Positions 15,950 through 23,912 of a stretch of DNA of 64,000 bases are shown here, in pieces. The first letter of the stretch is position 1; every line of letters starts with the position of its first letter. Source of the stretch: Serratia ficaria (GTDB lineage: Bacteria; Pseudomonadota; Gammaproteobacteria; Enterobacterales; Enterobacteriaceae); assembly GCF_900187015.1 (NCBI RefSeq), contig NZ_LT906479.1, positions 3,348,001-3,412,000 on the forward strand, read 5' to 3'. Both the position numbers and the translations under genes were made by a program. Under the pieces are notes generated by a model that worked only from the letters and a program-made list of their open reading frames with translations, was not told the DNA's origin and made no database searches.

Positions 15950-17170
15950 ATGCTTAATCAACAGGCACGTACACAGTCAACTACAGCTAAAAAAACCGGT
16001 CTATCATTTCTGCTCATTCTCAGTGCCCTGATGGCTGTTACCTCTTTATCAACCGATATCTACCTTCCGGCTATGCCCGTGATGGCAAAAGATTTACAGG
16101 GTGATGCAGAGCTGACAATTACAGGCTTCCTTATCGGTTTTTGCATTGCGCAACTGATTTGGGGACCGGTTAGCGATCGATACGGGCGTCGTCTGCCGCT
16201 TTTTATCGGTTTAGTTCTGTTTATCATCGGTTCGGTGGGTTGTGCGTTATCAACTGACATTGTTCAAATCGTCTTCTGGCGTGTTTTTCAGGCGTTAGGT
16301 GCCTGTACCGGCCCGATGCTGGCGCGAGCAATGATCCGCGACCTGTTTAGCCGCACTCGTGCAGCACAAATGCTTTCGACCCTGATGATCATCATGGCCA
16401 TCGCGCCGATTGCCGGGCCCCTAATCGGCGGCCAAATGATTAAAGCCACTTCGTGGCACGCCATTTTCTGGCTGCTGGCGATTATCGGAACATTAATGCT
16501 GATGTCTTTATTCTGGTTACCGGAAACATTACCTGCTGAAAAACGCTCGCAATCCTCCGTAACCAGAGCCTTTCAGAACTACTGTGCCTTGCTGACCAAC
16601 GCCAGTTACATGCGGTTTACTCTGTGCCTGACGTTCTATTACGTTGCGGCCTACGCCTTTATCACGGGCTCTCCGTTTGTGTACATCACGTACTTCGGCG
16701 TTGATCCACAGCACTACGGTTGGCTGTTTGCAGTAAACATCGTGGGATTAATGGCAGTGAGCATGATTAACAGACGCCTGGTTCATCGCTATCCACTGGA
16801 AGCGTTGCTCAGGAATGCGGTATTCATCGCCGCTATTGCGGCAATAGCGTTGGCGGGCGCAACAGACCTGGGCATTGGTGGAATTACCGTGATTGTCGGC
16901 GCTGTGTTCGTATTCTTCTCCATGAATGGCATCATCGCTGCAACCTCCACGGCTTGCGCGCTTGACGCAGTGCCTAATGTTGCAGGCTCCGCATCGGCGC
17001 TAATGGGGGCATTACAATACGGCAGCGGCATCATCTCTTCACTTCTTCTTGCTCTGTTCAGTGACGGCACACCATGGACGATGGGCTGGATAATTGCGTT
17101 GTTTACAGCAGCCAGCGCCTTGATGGCATTGACTGTTCAGGTAAAAAACAACCATCCCCTGTCAGAATGA
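15950..17170 (+). CDS. Bcr/CflA family multidrug efflux MFS transporter
   Basis: This 406-residue, 12-segment inner-membrane proton antiporter is of the Bcr/CflA drug-resistance family. TDIYLPAMP in segment 1 and the motif-A loop GPVSDRYGRRLPLF are typical, as is RVFQALGACTGPMLARAMIRDLF in segment 4-5. An upstream extension to 15857 is open, but ATG at 15950 gives the family length and begins just before the first membrane segment. It is the first gene inside the tRNA-Asn island and is less GC-rich than the backbone. Two near-identical palindromes bracket it. The substrate is unknown; bicyclomycin-like drugs or sulfonamides are known for the family. Confidence 0.88.
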   Translation: MLNQQARTQSTTAKKTGLSFLLILSALMAVTSLSTDIYLPAMPVMAKDLQGDAELTITGFLIGFCIAQLIWGPVSDRYGRRLPLFIGLVLFIIGSVGCALSTDIVQIVFWRVFQALGACTGPMLARAMIRDLFSRTRAAQMLSTLMIIMAIAPIAGPLIGGQMIKATSWHAIFWLLAIIGTLMLMSLFWLPETLPAEKRSQSSVTRAFQNYCALLTNASYMRFTLCLTFYYVAAYAFITGSPFVYITYFGVDPQHYGWLFAVNIVGLMAVSMINRRLVHRYPLEALLRNAVFIAAIAAIALAGATDLGIGGITVIVGAVFVFFSMNGIIAATSTACALDAVPNVAGSASALMGALQYGSGIISSLLLALFSDGTPWTMGWIIALFTAASALMALTVQVKNNHPLSE

Positions 17171-17174
17171 TTTT

Positions 17175-17189
17175 ATGAATTTCATTCAT
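17175..17189. promoter_or_regulatory. second copy of the ATGAAT/ATTCAT palindrome
   Basis: ATGAATTTCATTCAT begins 5 bp after the efflux gene stop and differs from the copy at 15853 by one base. The two copies bracket the transporter gene. Confidence 0.5.
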
Positions 17190-17259
17190 GGTGGCTATTA
17201 ACAAGGCGTAATTATCTTTCATCCCGACTCCGTTAATCTGAACGATAAATTCTGAATAA

Positions 17260-17283
17260 GTCGATACCCGCCAGGGTATCGAC
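17260..17283 (-). terminator. hairpin after secreted hydrolase gene
   Basis: A perfect 10-bp inverted repeat, GTCGATACCC and GGGTATCGAC, has a 4-nt loop. It starts 10 bp past the hydrolase stop on the minus strand and lies in the convergent gap with the efflux gene. The T-run is weak (TTATT). Confidence 0.6.
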
Positions 17284-17292
17284 AGATGCGAA

Positions 17293-18342
17293 TTAAATAT
17301 TCTTATCGAAGAAGACGTCTAACTTTTGCATAGCCTGGTCAACGTATTTAGGCACCCAATACGTCTCGATATGGGTAGCACCATCGATCAGGTAGAGTTC
17401 TTTGTCCTTCGTACCGGTGGCTTTCGCGAACGCATCTTCAGTCATATAGAGCGTATCGGCTTTTGTACCGGCAATCATCAGCAGCGGTTTATTGATGAGA
17501 TTGATATGGTCCGTTACGTCAAAGCTCATCAAATCCAGCAGACTGCTGGTGGTGTATTTAAACGTGGAGTTCGGGTGCGCGTGGGTTTTCCAGTAGTACT
17601 CGTAGCCCTGGCGATACAAGGCAAAAGGTAATTTAGCAATCTGTTCATCAGTCAGGTTGGCATCGCCGGAGTAAAGCACTTCTCCTCCGGCGGCTTCCTG
17701 AGCACGTGCGTCAGAAGCCTGCAGAAGACGCTGCTGGATAGTATCCAGCTGTGAATCCTGCATACCGTTGCGGCGCACAAGACCTGAATTAAACATGCTG
17801 ATGGTTGCAATCGATTTGAACCGTTTGTCCGTCTCGGCAGCAACAAGTGAATACCCGCCGCCACCGCAAATGCCAAGCAGACCGAGGCGGGAAGTATCAA
17901 CCCCCGGATACTGGCTGATGTAGTCAGCCATGCCGTGGATATCTTCGATGCGATTAGCGGGTTTATCCACGCTGCGCGGCATCCCACCGCTAGCGCCCTG
18001 ATAAGCCGCATCGGCGGTAATTGTGATGTAGCCCTGCTCGGCGAGACGCTGGGCATACAAACCCGCGACCTGCTCTTTTACGCCGCCATTAGGATGCGCG
18101 ACCACCACGGCAGGATATTTTTTGGCGGGATCGTAGTTAGCAGGGGTATAGACATTCGCGGCAATCTGGATGCCATGCAGATCGTATTTCACCGGATGAA
18201 TGTTGACCTTGCCTTTGACGTTCTCCGTGATGGCACCGTCATAGGCCAGTGTGAATGGATTTTTTTTGTAATCAGCCGCATTGACTGAGGTCACTCCAGC
18301 CATTGCCGTGAGTAGCATTGCACTGATAAGCGTGAATTTCAT
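17293..18342 (-). CDS. exported alpha/beta hydrolase with Cys nucleophile elbow
   Basis: This 349-residue protein has a Sec signal peptide (MKFTLISAMLLTAMAGVTSVNA, then ADYKKN), so it is predicted periplasmic. The fold is dienelactone-hydrolase/acetyl-xylan-esterase-like: PAVVVAHPNGGVKEQ supplies the oxyanion region. The nucleophile elbow reads LGICGGGG, with Cys where most relatives have Ser. A likely acid is in GTKADTLYM and the His in DGATHIETYW. It is divergent from the exported aldo-keto reductase across a 250-bp gap rich in GTCAG/CTGAC boxes. The substrate is unknown. Confidence 0.85.
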   Translation of the reverse strand: MKFTLISAMLLTAMAGVTSVNAADYKKNPFTLAYDGAITENVKGKVNIHPVKYDLHGIQIAANVYTPANYDPAKKYPAVVVAHPNGGVKEQVAGLYAQRLAEQGYITITADAAYQGASGGMPRSVDKPANRIEDIHGMADYISQYPGVDTSRLGLLGICGGGGYSLVAAETDKRFKSIATISMFNSGLVRRNGMQDSQLDTIQQRLLQASDARAQEAAGGEVLYSGDANLTDEQIAKLPFALYRQGYEYYWKTHAHPNSTFKYTTSSLLDLMSFDVTDHINLINKPLLMIAGTKADTLYMTEDAFAKATGTKDKELYLIDGATHIETYWVPKYVDQAMQKLDVFFDKNI

Positions 18343-18420
18343 GGTCTCTCCCGATGAGTGTCAGCCTGTTTATGCAGGCTCGCGGAATTAAATTTGCAGG
18401 CTCAGATTAGGGGGAGAGGG

Positions 18421-18470
18421 CTGTCAGCATCGTGACAGGAAAATAACATTTTTGTCAGGAAACTGACTGG
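18421..18470. promoter_or_regulatory. cluster of degenerate TGTCAG/CTGACA boxes
   Basis: TGTCAG at 18422, TGACAG at 18433, TGTCAG at 18453 and CTGACT at 18463 lie between the divergent hydrolase and aldo-keto reductase genes. The two TGTCAG copies are 31 bp apart. They are on the hydrolase side of the well-formed operator at 18486 and are probably weaker sites of the same regulator. Confidence 0.45.
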
Positions 18471-18485
18471 GATGGGTAAGTGTTT

Positions 18486-18513
18486 CTGACAACGCTGTCA
18501 GGTAGCCGTCAGC
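18486..18513 (+). promoter_or_regulatory. three-box operator, copy 1 (upstream of exported AKR and two-component genes)
   Basis: The site is CTGACA, 4 bp, TGTCAGG, 4 bp, CGTCAGC. All 20 box bases recur at 21896-21923 while the spacers differ. A -10-like CAGAAT starts 22 bp after the element and there is no -35 hexamer, as expected for an activated promoter. The inner TGACA-N4-TGTCA dyad has the same layout as the CusR/HprR box. The neighbouring OmpR-family regulator is the obvious candidate ligand. Confidence 0.75.
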
Positions 18514-18592
18514 TTTATGTTGGCAATCAAGCGGCAGAATGTTCTCGCTTAAATGAGATTCATGTTCAATTTTCTGAGAAAAGGAGTAATCA

Positions 18593-19759
18593 ATGAAAAG
18601 CCAGAATGACCCAACAATACCAGAGCGACGCAAGCTATTAGTCGCCGGGGCGGGTATTGCCGCCGCCTCGCTGATTCCCCACGTATCGGCGGCGAGCCAG
18701 TCCTCTCAGGTCGATTCCTCCAGACAAACCAGCCATCGCCCTGCTGCTCCGGGCAAGCGTAAACTCGGGAAGCTGGAAGTCTCAGCCGTCGGCCTGGGCG
18801 TCCAGAACATGAGTCGCAAATATGACACCTCTGTTCCCTGGCGTCCCGAGATGATCAATGTTATCCAGCGGGCATTTGATGAAGGGGTGACATTTTTCGA
18901 CGCTGCTGAAGCCTACGGTCCCTTTGAAGTCGAAAAAATTCTCGGGGAAGGCGTCGCCCCGTTCAGGGACAAAATCATTATCGCCACTAAGTTTGGCTGG
19001 AACATTGACCAACAGACAGGTAAGCGTCTGCCGGGCCTTAACAGCAGACCGGAGCATATCAGACAGGTTGTCGAAAACATGCTCAAACGCCTGCGTACCG
19101 ATCGTATCGACTTACTGTATCAACACCGTGTTGATCCGCAGATCCCGATCGAAGATGTCGCCGGTGTGGTTAAAGATTTAATGGACCAAGGGAAAGTCCT
19201 GCACTGGGGTCTGTCTGAAATGGGCATCAACACGTTGAGACGCGCCCATGCAACATTACCCGTTACCGCCGTACAAAGTGAATACTCCATGCTCTGGCGC
19301 GGCCCTGAAAAGCAGGCCCTTTCGGTGTGTGAAGAGCTGGGCATCGGGTTTGTGCCATGGAGCCCACTCGGCGTGCAGTTTTTAACGGGCTGGATTGATG
19401 AGAATACCCGGTTCGCTACCGGTGATTTCCGCGCGACAGAAACGCGCTTCTCGCCTGAAAACCTGCCACACAACTTACAGCTGGTTGAACTGCTAACATC
19501 ATGGGCAATAAGAAAAAATGCCGCACCGGGTCAGATTGCACTGGCATGGCTACTGGCCCGTAAACCCTGGATAGTTCCCATCCCTGGCACTACCAATAAA
19601 GACCATATGCTGCAAAACACAGCGTCTACCGGCATATCGCTGACTGCCGCAGATATGACCGAGCTCACCCGCTCACTGGATGCCATCACTATCCAGGGTC
19701 AACGTCTGCCGGATGCCGTACAGGTTTATTCAGATGTTGAAGCTCCGTTGAAAAGTTAA
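18593..19759 (+). CDS. exported aldo/keto reductase with twin-arginine signal
   Basis: This 388-residue protein has residues 60-385 forming an AKR12/YajO-type aldo-keto reductase barrel. Catalytic Asp and Tyr lie in DAAEAYG, Lys in ATKFGW and His in YQHRVD. NADPH-binding IPGTTNKDHM is near the C terminus. The N-terminal 35 residues carry PERRKLLVAGAG, a hydrophobic stretch and VSA-AS, a good Tat signal, which is rare for an NADPH enzyme. SD AAGGAG precedes the ATG. It lies 80 bp after the three-box operator and 14 bp upstream of the response regulator, so the three genes form one operon. Confidence 0.87.
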   Translation: MKSQNDPTIPERRKLLVAGAGIAAASLIPHVSAASQSSQVDSSRQTSHRPAAPGKRKLGKLEVSAVGLGVQNMSRKYDTSVPWRPEMINVIQRAFDEGVTFFDAAEAYGPFEVEKILGEGVAPFRDKIIIATKFGWNIDQQTGKRLPGLNSRPEHIRQVVENMLKRLRTDRIDLLYQHRVDPQIPIEDVAGVVKDLMDQGKVLHWGLSEMGINTLRRAHATLPVTAVQSEYSMLWRGPEKQALSVCEELGIGFVPWSPLGVQFLTGWIDENTRFATGDFRATETRFSPENLPHNLQLVELLTSWAIRKNAAPGQIALAWLLARKPWIVPIPGTTNKDHMLQNTASTGISLTAADMTELTRSLDAITIQGQRLPDAVQVYSDVEAPLKS

Positions 19760-19773
19760 GAGGAAGTCCCGTT

Positions 19774-20454
19774 ATGCGCCTGTTGTTAGTCGAAGATGAA
19801 GAAAAAACGTCAACCTATCTCAGCCGTGCGCTGGGCGAGTCTGGATTTACGGTAGACGTCTCTGCAGATGGAGCTGAAGGTCTTCATTACGCGCTGGAGT
19901 TCGACTACGACGCGATAATCCTGGATGTGATGCTACCGGGGATGGATGGCTACCGGGTGCTTGAGGGTGTGCGAGCAGCCAAACAGACGCCGGTGCTGAT
20001 GCTCTCGGCACGGGGATCGGTCGACGAGCGCGTTAAAGGGCTGCGTCTTGGCGCGGATGATTATCTGCCCAAGCCCTTTTCGCTTATTGAGCTGGTGGCG
20101 CGTATTCAGGCACTGGTGCGTCGCCGCGCTACGGATGGCGCAGACATCACCCAACTGCAAATTCACGATCTGCATCTCGACTTACTGGCTCGCCGCGTAT
20201 TCCGCGCCGGAACGAGACTGGAGCTGACCGCAAAAGAGTTTTCCCTGTTGAGCCTTCTGGCCCGGCATCAGGGGGAGATCCTTTCAAAGATGATGATTGC
20301 TGAGCAGATATGGGACATGAATTTTGACAGCGATGCCAACGTGGTTGAAGTGGCCATTAAACGTCTGCGGGCCAAAGTGGATGCTCCGTTCGACACCAAA
20401 CTGCTGCATACCGTTCGTGGCATGGGGTATGTCCTCGAAGTCCGGTCCGAATAA
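19774..20454 (+). CDS. OmpR-family response regulator, CusR/HprR-like
   Basis: This 226-residue DNA-binding response regulator has a receiver domain at residues 1-120, with acidic EDEEK, phospho-acceptor Asp in AIILDVMLPGMDG, Ser in LMLSARGS and Lys in YLPKPFS. A winged-helix effector occupies residues 130-225 (LTAKEFSLLSLLARHQGEILS, VEVAIKRLRAKVD, LHTVRGMGYVLE). It sits in an operon between the exported AKR and the sensor kinase. Length and sequence pattern fit the heavy-metal/peroxide group (CusR, HprR, PcoR). The repeated TGACA-N4-TGTCA box in this locus is the expected target for that group. Confidence 0.92.
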   Translation: MRLLLVEDEEKTSTYLSRALGESGFTVDVSADGAEGLHYALEFDYDAIILDVMLPGMDGYRVLEGVRAAKQTPVLMLSARGSVDERVKGLRLGADDYLPKPFSLIELVARIQALVRRRATDGADITQLQIHDLHLDLLARRVFRAGTRLELTAKEFSLLSLLARHQGEILSKMMIAEQIWDMNFDSDANVVEVAIKRLRAKVDAPFDTKLLHTVRGMGYVLEVRSE

Positions 20455-20469
20455 ATGAAGGGGATAAGC

Positions 20470-21927
20470 ATGCTTAAGCGTTCCATCTCAATTCATCTGG
20501 CGCTGATGTTTGCCTTATCCGCACTGCTGATTGTGTCCGTTATCGGCATCCTGCTGAGAAGCTCCTTGCATGATTCTTTGCAAAAGCAGATGCACAACGA
20601 ACTGCTGTTCCGGGAATCATTAATGAGTCCGTGGATCACCGCACGAACCTCGGCTGACGACTGGTCTACGCTGGCCAATAAATTCACCGTGTTAACCAAT
20701 TCTGAAGGTGAGCGCGTTCGCTACTGGATTGTGAGCGATAACCCGCGCTTCAGCATGGGGGGAACACCACCGGTGGGTGTCCAGTGGTCTTCTTTGCAGG
20801 AAGGTTTTAATAAAGTGCCCGGTGCATCGGAAAGCGCATGCTCATTGTTCCTGTTAGTGAAAACCATTCCCGCGAACGGTGAACGGCCTGAGCTGCGCTA
20901 TGTGGTTGCCATCGACTCCACGCCTTACATGGGGACACTCGATGCGTTCACCCGTACACTGCTGATCATTACCGCACTGGGCGTCGTGATTGTAGCCTTA
21001 CTGGGATACATCGTCTCGAGGATCGGTCTTCGTCCCGTTGGGGCGCTCAGTAAACAGGCCCGGCAACTCGCTCCCGGGGCCCCTGGCCAGCTCCTGAATA
21101 CCGAAGCATTACCTGACGAATTACAGCAGTTAGCCTCATCTTTTAATGGCGTACTGGAACGGCAAGAGGTCGCCTGGCGACAGCTCGAAAGCTTTAATGC
21201 CGATGTTGCGCATGAACTCAGGACCCCGCTGACCAACCTGATTGGCCAGACGCAACTGGGTCTCTCGCGCCGACGTTCGCAAGATGAATTGGAAGAGTTA
21301 TTGGGTTCAAATCTTGAGGAGCTTGAACGCATGACGTCGATAGTTAACGACATGCTGTTCCTGTCTCATGCGCACGCGGGTGAACATGCTTCCCAGCTTA
21401 CGCAGGTGTCCCTGCGAGAAGAAACCCTAAAAACAGCGGAGTATGTGGAACCCTCTTTTTCTGAAAAACAGCTCTCTCTGGATGTTGAGGGCGATGTCAC
21501 CGCGCACATCGACCGGCGACTGTTCCACCGCTCACTGGCTAATTTACTGGAAAACAGCGCAAGACATTCGCCCTCCAATAGCACGGTTAGGGTGCGGTTA
21601 AGCGAAAAAAACAATCAAGCCTGTGTTGAAGTTTCTAACCCGGGCGATCCGATTGCACCTGAGCACTTACACCGGCTTTTCGAGCGCTTTTATCGCGTCG
21701 ACACCTCCCGAGCAAGAAGTGATACCCATCATGGGCTGGGCCTGTCGATCGTACGCGCCGTCGCCATCATGCACAGGGGGGACGTCTTTGCACGTAGTGA
21801 AGGTGGTATCAATACCTTTGGCCTCACTTTTGAGATACAAGCGGATAAAACGGCGGGCAATGCTCACCCTGCCACTAAGCCGGGACCAGGGTTAACTGAC
21901 AGAATTGTCAGGGGGGCGTCAGCCTGA
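20470..21927 (+). CDS. heavy-metal-sensor-type histidine kinase
   Basis: This inner-membrane kinase of about 485 residues is paired with the preceding regulator. There are two membrane segments (residues 10-30 and about 160-180) with a periplasmic sensor between them, then HAMP. The H-box is DVAHELRTPLTNLIGQTQLG, the N-box LLENSARHSP, and the G-box DTHHGLGLSIVRAVAIMHRG. ATG at 20470 is chosen because AAGGGGAT precedes it; an earlier ATG directly after the regulator stop has no site. No His/Met-rich metal motif is evident in the sensor, so the signal may not be a metal. The 3' end of the gene contains the second three-box operator. Confidence 0.9.
   Translation: MLKRSISIHLALMFALSALLIVSVIGILLRSSLHDSLQKQMHNELLFRESLMSPWITARTSADDWSTLANKFTVLTNSEGERVRYWIVSDNPRFSMGGTPPVGVQWSSLQEGFNKVPGASESACSLFLLVKTIPANGERPELRYVVAIDSTPYMGTLDAFTRTLLIITALGVVIVALLGYIVSRIGLRPVGALSKQARQLAPGAPGQLLNTEALPDELQQLASSFNGVLERQEVAWRQLESFNADVAHELRTPLTNLIGQTQLGLSRRRSQDELEELLGSNLEELERMTSIVNDMLFLSHAHAGEHASQLTQVSLREETLKTAEYVEPSFSEKQLSLDVEGDVTAHIDRRLFHRSLANLLENSARHSPSNSTVRVRLSEKNNQACVEVSNPGDPIAPEHLHRLFERFYRVDTSRARSDTHHGLGLSIVRAVAIMHRGDVFARSEGGINTFGLTFEIQADKTAGNAHPATKPGPGLTDRIVRGASA
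21896..21923 (+). promoter_or_regulatory. three-box operator, copy 2 (upstream of cupin-CMD-flavodoxin genes)
   Basis: CTGACA, 4 bp, TGTCAGG, 4 bp, CGTCAGC is identical in all boxes to the copy at 18486. A -10-like TAAAAT starts exactly 22 bp downstream, the same distance as in copy 1, and the cupin ATG follows 70 bp after the element. The site lies inside the last codons of the sensor kinase gene. Confidence 0.75.
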
Positions 21928-21992
21928 CGACATGACTCCCTCGTTAAAATCATTGCAGGCAATCCCCCTCTTCATTGATAAGGACGCTTTGC

Positions 21993-22472
21993 ATGATCGG
22001 ACACTTACGTTACCTCGGGCTGTTACTGTCCCTCTTTACGTTTTCATCCTGGGCAGCGGAGCAAAATTCCGCTGTCCATATCGCACCGGCCGGAAGTCAG
22101 AATGCGGTGTATGGGCCAGCGGAGAATTTTACCGGTCGCGTCCGGGTTGATCCTCTCTTCAAACCTGATAAAGACATCGGCGTTTCCGGGGCTTATGTCG
22201 CCTTTGATCCCGGCGCTCGCTCCGCCTGGCATACGCATCCGGCAGGTCAGCGGCTTATTGTGACCTCTGGTGTCGGGCTCACCCAACAAGAAGGCCAGCC
22301 GGTGCAGGTCATCCGCGCTGGCGACGTTGTTTCTTGCCCGGCGGGGGTCAAACACTGGCACGGAGCGGCACCTGGCAGCGCGATGACGCACCTGGCGATA
22401 ACCGGGATTGTAGATGGCAAAAGCGTTAACTGGATGGAGAAAGTGACAGATGAACAATACCACGCCCATTAA
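21993..22472 (+). CDS. exported cupin-domain protein
   Basis: This 159-residue single-cupin protein has a Sec signal peptide (MIGHLRYLGLLLSLFTFSSWA, then AEQNSAV). The metal-binding pattern is clear: WHTHPAGQRLIVTSG with two His and a Gln/Glu position, then CPAGVKHWHGA. Relatives are often annotated together with carboxymuconolactone decarboxylases. ATG at 21993 follows AAGGA at good spacing. It starts 70 bp after the three-box operator and overlaps the next gene by 23 bp. Periplasmic location is inferred from the signal. The reaction is unknown; quercetin-dioxygenase-like or simple metal-binding roles are possible. Confidence 0.85.
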   Translation: MIGHLRYLGLLLSLFTFSSWAAEQNSAVHIAPAGSQNAVYGPAENFTGRVRVDPLFKPDKDIGVSGAYVAFDPGARSAWHTHPAGQRLIVTSGVGLTQQEGQPVQVIRAGDVVSCPAGVKHWHGAAPGSAMTHLAITGIVDGKSVNWMEKVTDEQYHAH

Positions 22473-23211
22473 AGCATTAACGGCAGCGGTACTGCTGACC
22501 TTTGGTTTTGGTCTCGCGGCGAATGCTGCGCCCGTCAATAAGGGAACCTCAGAAATGAACCACGAACAAAGGGTTTCAGATACGCTGTCAGCCAGCCAGC
22601 AGGCCATCCCCTTGATTGCGGCATCGATGGCCAGCAGTCAGATGGATAAGCTGAATGCAGCCCTGAATCAGGGACTTGATGCAGGACTCACCATAAATGA
22701 AACCAAAGAGATTCTTATCCAGCTCTATGCCTACACGGGCTTCCCTCGTAGCCTGAATGCACTTAGCGAACTGATGAAGGTCGTCGAAGCGCGTAAACAA
22801 CGTGGCATCGAAGACGTTGAGGGCAAAGAACCGGTCGCCACCATCCCCGTCGGGGATGAGCTTCGCCGCGTCGGTACCGCAAATCAGACTAAAATCTCAG
22901 GCGCTCCCGTCCAGGGCCCTCTGTTTGATTTTGCACCTGTCATTAATCAATTTCTGCAAACGCATCTGTTCGGCGACATTTTCGCCCGCGATAACCTCGA
23001 CTGGCAAAGCCGCGAGCTGGCAACGGTTGGTGCATTAGCGGCCACACCAGGCGTTGAAGCCCAGCTGTTATCGCATACGCGAGCCAGCATGCGGGTCGGC
23101 CTGACGGCAGCCCAGCTGCGCCAGCTGGCACAGGTTCTGCGTGAACATGGCGAAAATGATGCAGCTGTGCGGGCAGAAAAGGCACTGCAACAGGCGCTCG
23201 CACACAATTAG
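22450..23211 (+). CDS. exported carboxymuconolactone-decarboxylase-like protein
   Basis: This 253-residue protein has a Sec signal (residues 1-27, hydrophobic AAVLLTFGFGLAANA). Two CMD/AhpD-like helical repeats follow: LTINETKEILIQLYAYTGFPRSLNAL near residues 75-105, and RELATVGALAATPGVEAQLLSHTRASMRVGLT near residues 185-220. Neither repeat has the CxxC of AhpD, so a peroxidase-like thiol role is unlikely and the protein resembles the PcaC or YurZ branch. It overlaps the cupin gene by 23 bp and is 9 bp before the flavodoxin gene, so these three form one translational unit. Confidence 0.85.
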   Translation: MNNTTPIKALTAAVLLTFGFGLAANAAPVNKGTSEMNHEQRVSDTLSASQQAIPLIAASMASSQMDKLNAALNQGLDAGLTINETKEILIQLYAYTGFPRSLNALSELMKVVEARKQRGIEDVEGKEPVATIPVGDELRRVGTANQTKISGAPVQGPLFDFAPVINQFLQTHLFGDIFARDNLDWQSRELATVGALAATPGVEAQLLSHTRASMRVGLTAAQLRQLAQVLREHGENDAAVRAEKALQQALAHN

Positions 23212-23220
23212 GAGTTGATT

Positions 23221-23805
23221 ATGGAGCATGATCCCACCCGCAGAATGTTGATTACCGCGCTTGCCGGGCTCACGCTGGCGAACGTCTCCCTGGCGACAGC
23301 TGCCACCGGAAACGCAAACGTGCAGGGAAAAAGCCGTATTCTGGTGGCGTACTTTTCCCGCAGCGGAAATACTCGGGTTATTGCGGGCGTCATTCACCGC
23401 AGCCTGAATACCGATCTGTTTGAAATCGAACCGGCAACGCCTTATCCGGAAGACTATTTTCAGACCGTTGAACAGGCCAAAAATGAGCGTGAGCGGGGCG
23501 TAAAACCGGCATTAAAAAATAGCGTCACAGATATCCCACGCTATGAGACCGTGTATTTAGGCTTTCCGATCTGGGGGACCAGCGTGCCGCCTGTAGTGCA
23601 AACCTTTCTCAGCAGCCATAACCTTGCGGGCAAATTACTCATCCCCTTCATTACTCACGGCGGCTACGGTAAAGGAGACAGCGACGACATCCTTGCCAGT
23701 CTCGCCCCAACTGCGCGCCGGGAAAAACCGCTGGTCCTTGAATGCGACCAGGAACGAAGAACTACAGAAACGGTAACCAGTTGGTTAGAGACGATACGTA
23801 GTTAA
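23221..23805 (+). CDS. exported flavodoxin with twin-arginine signal
   Basis: This protein of about 194 residues begins MEHDPTRRMLITALAG, followed by hydrophobic residues and ATA-AT, a Tat-type signal. The mature part is a flavodoxin: ILVAYFSRSGNTRVIAG forms the FMN phosphate loop, VYLGFPIWGTSVPPVVQTFLSS is the isoalloxazine-side loop, and FITHGGYGKGD follows. Tat export fits a protein that must bind FMN before translocation. ATG at 23221 follows AGGAG. It belongs to the cupin-CMD-flavodoxin operon. A periplasmic electron carrier or FMN-dependent quinone reductase are the likely roles. Confidence 0.88.
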   Translation: MEHDPTRRMLITALAGLTLANVSLATAATGNANVQGKSRILVAYFSRSGNTRVIAGVIHRSLNTDLFEIEPATPYPEDYFQTVEQAKNERERGVKPALKNSVTDIPRYETVYLGFPIWGTSVPPVVQTFLSSHNLAGKLLIPFITHGGYGKGDSDDILASLAPTARREKPLVLECDQERRTTETVTSWLETIRS

Positions 23806-23912
23806 TCGTCCGCATCCATGAGTCTGCCAAATAAGGACAATCAGGGGTGCTAAATAATTAACGCTGACAACTCAGATATGATTGAACGGCAAACATAACA
23901 GAGGATGTAATC

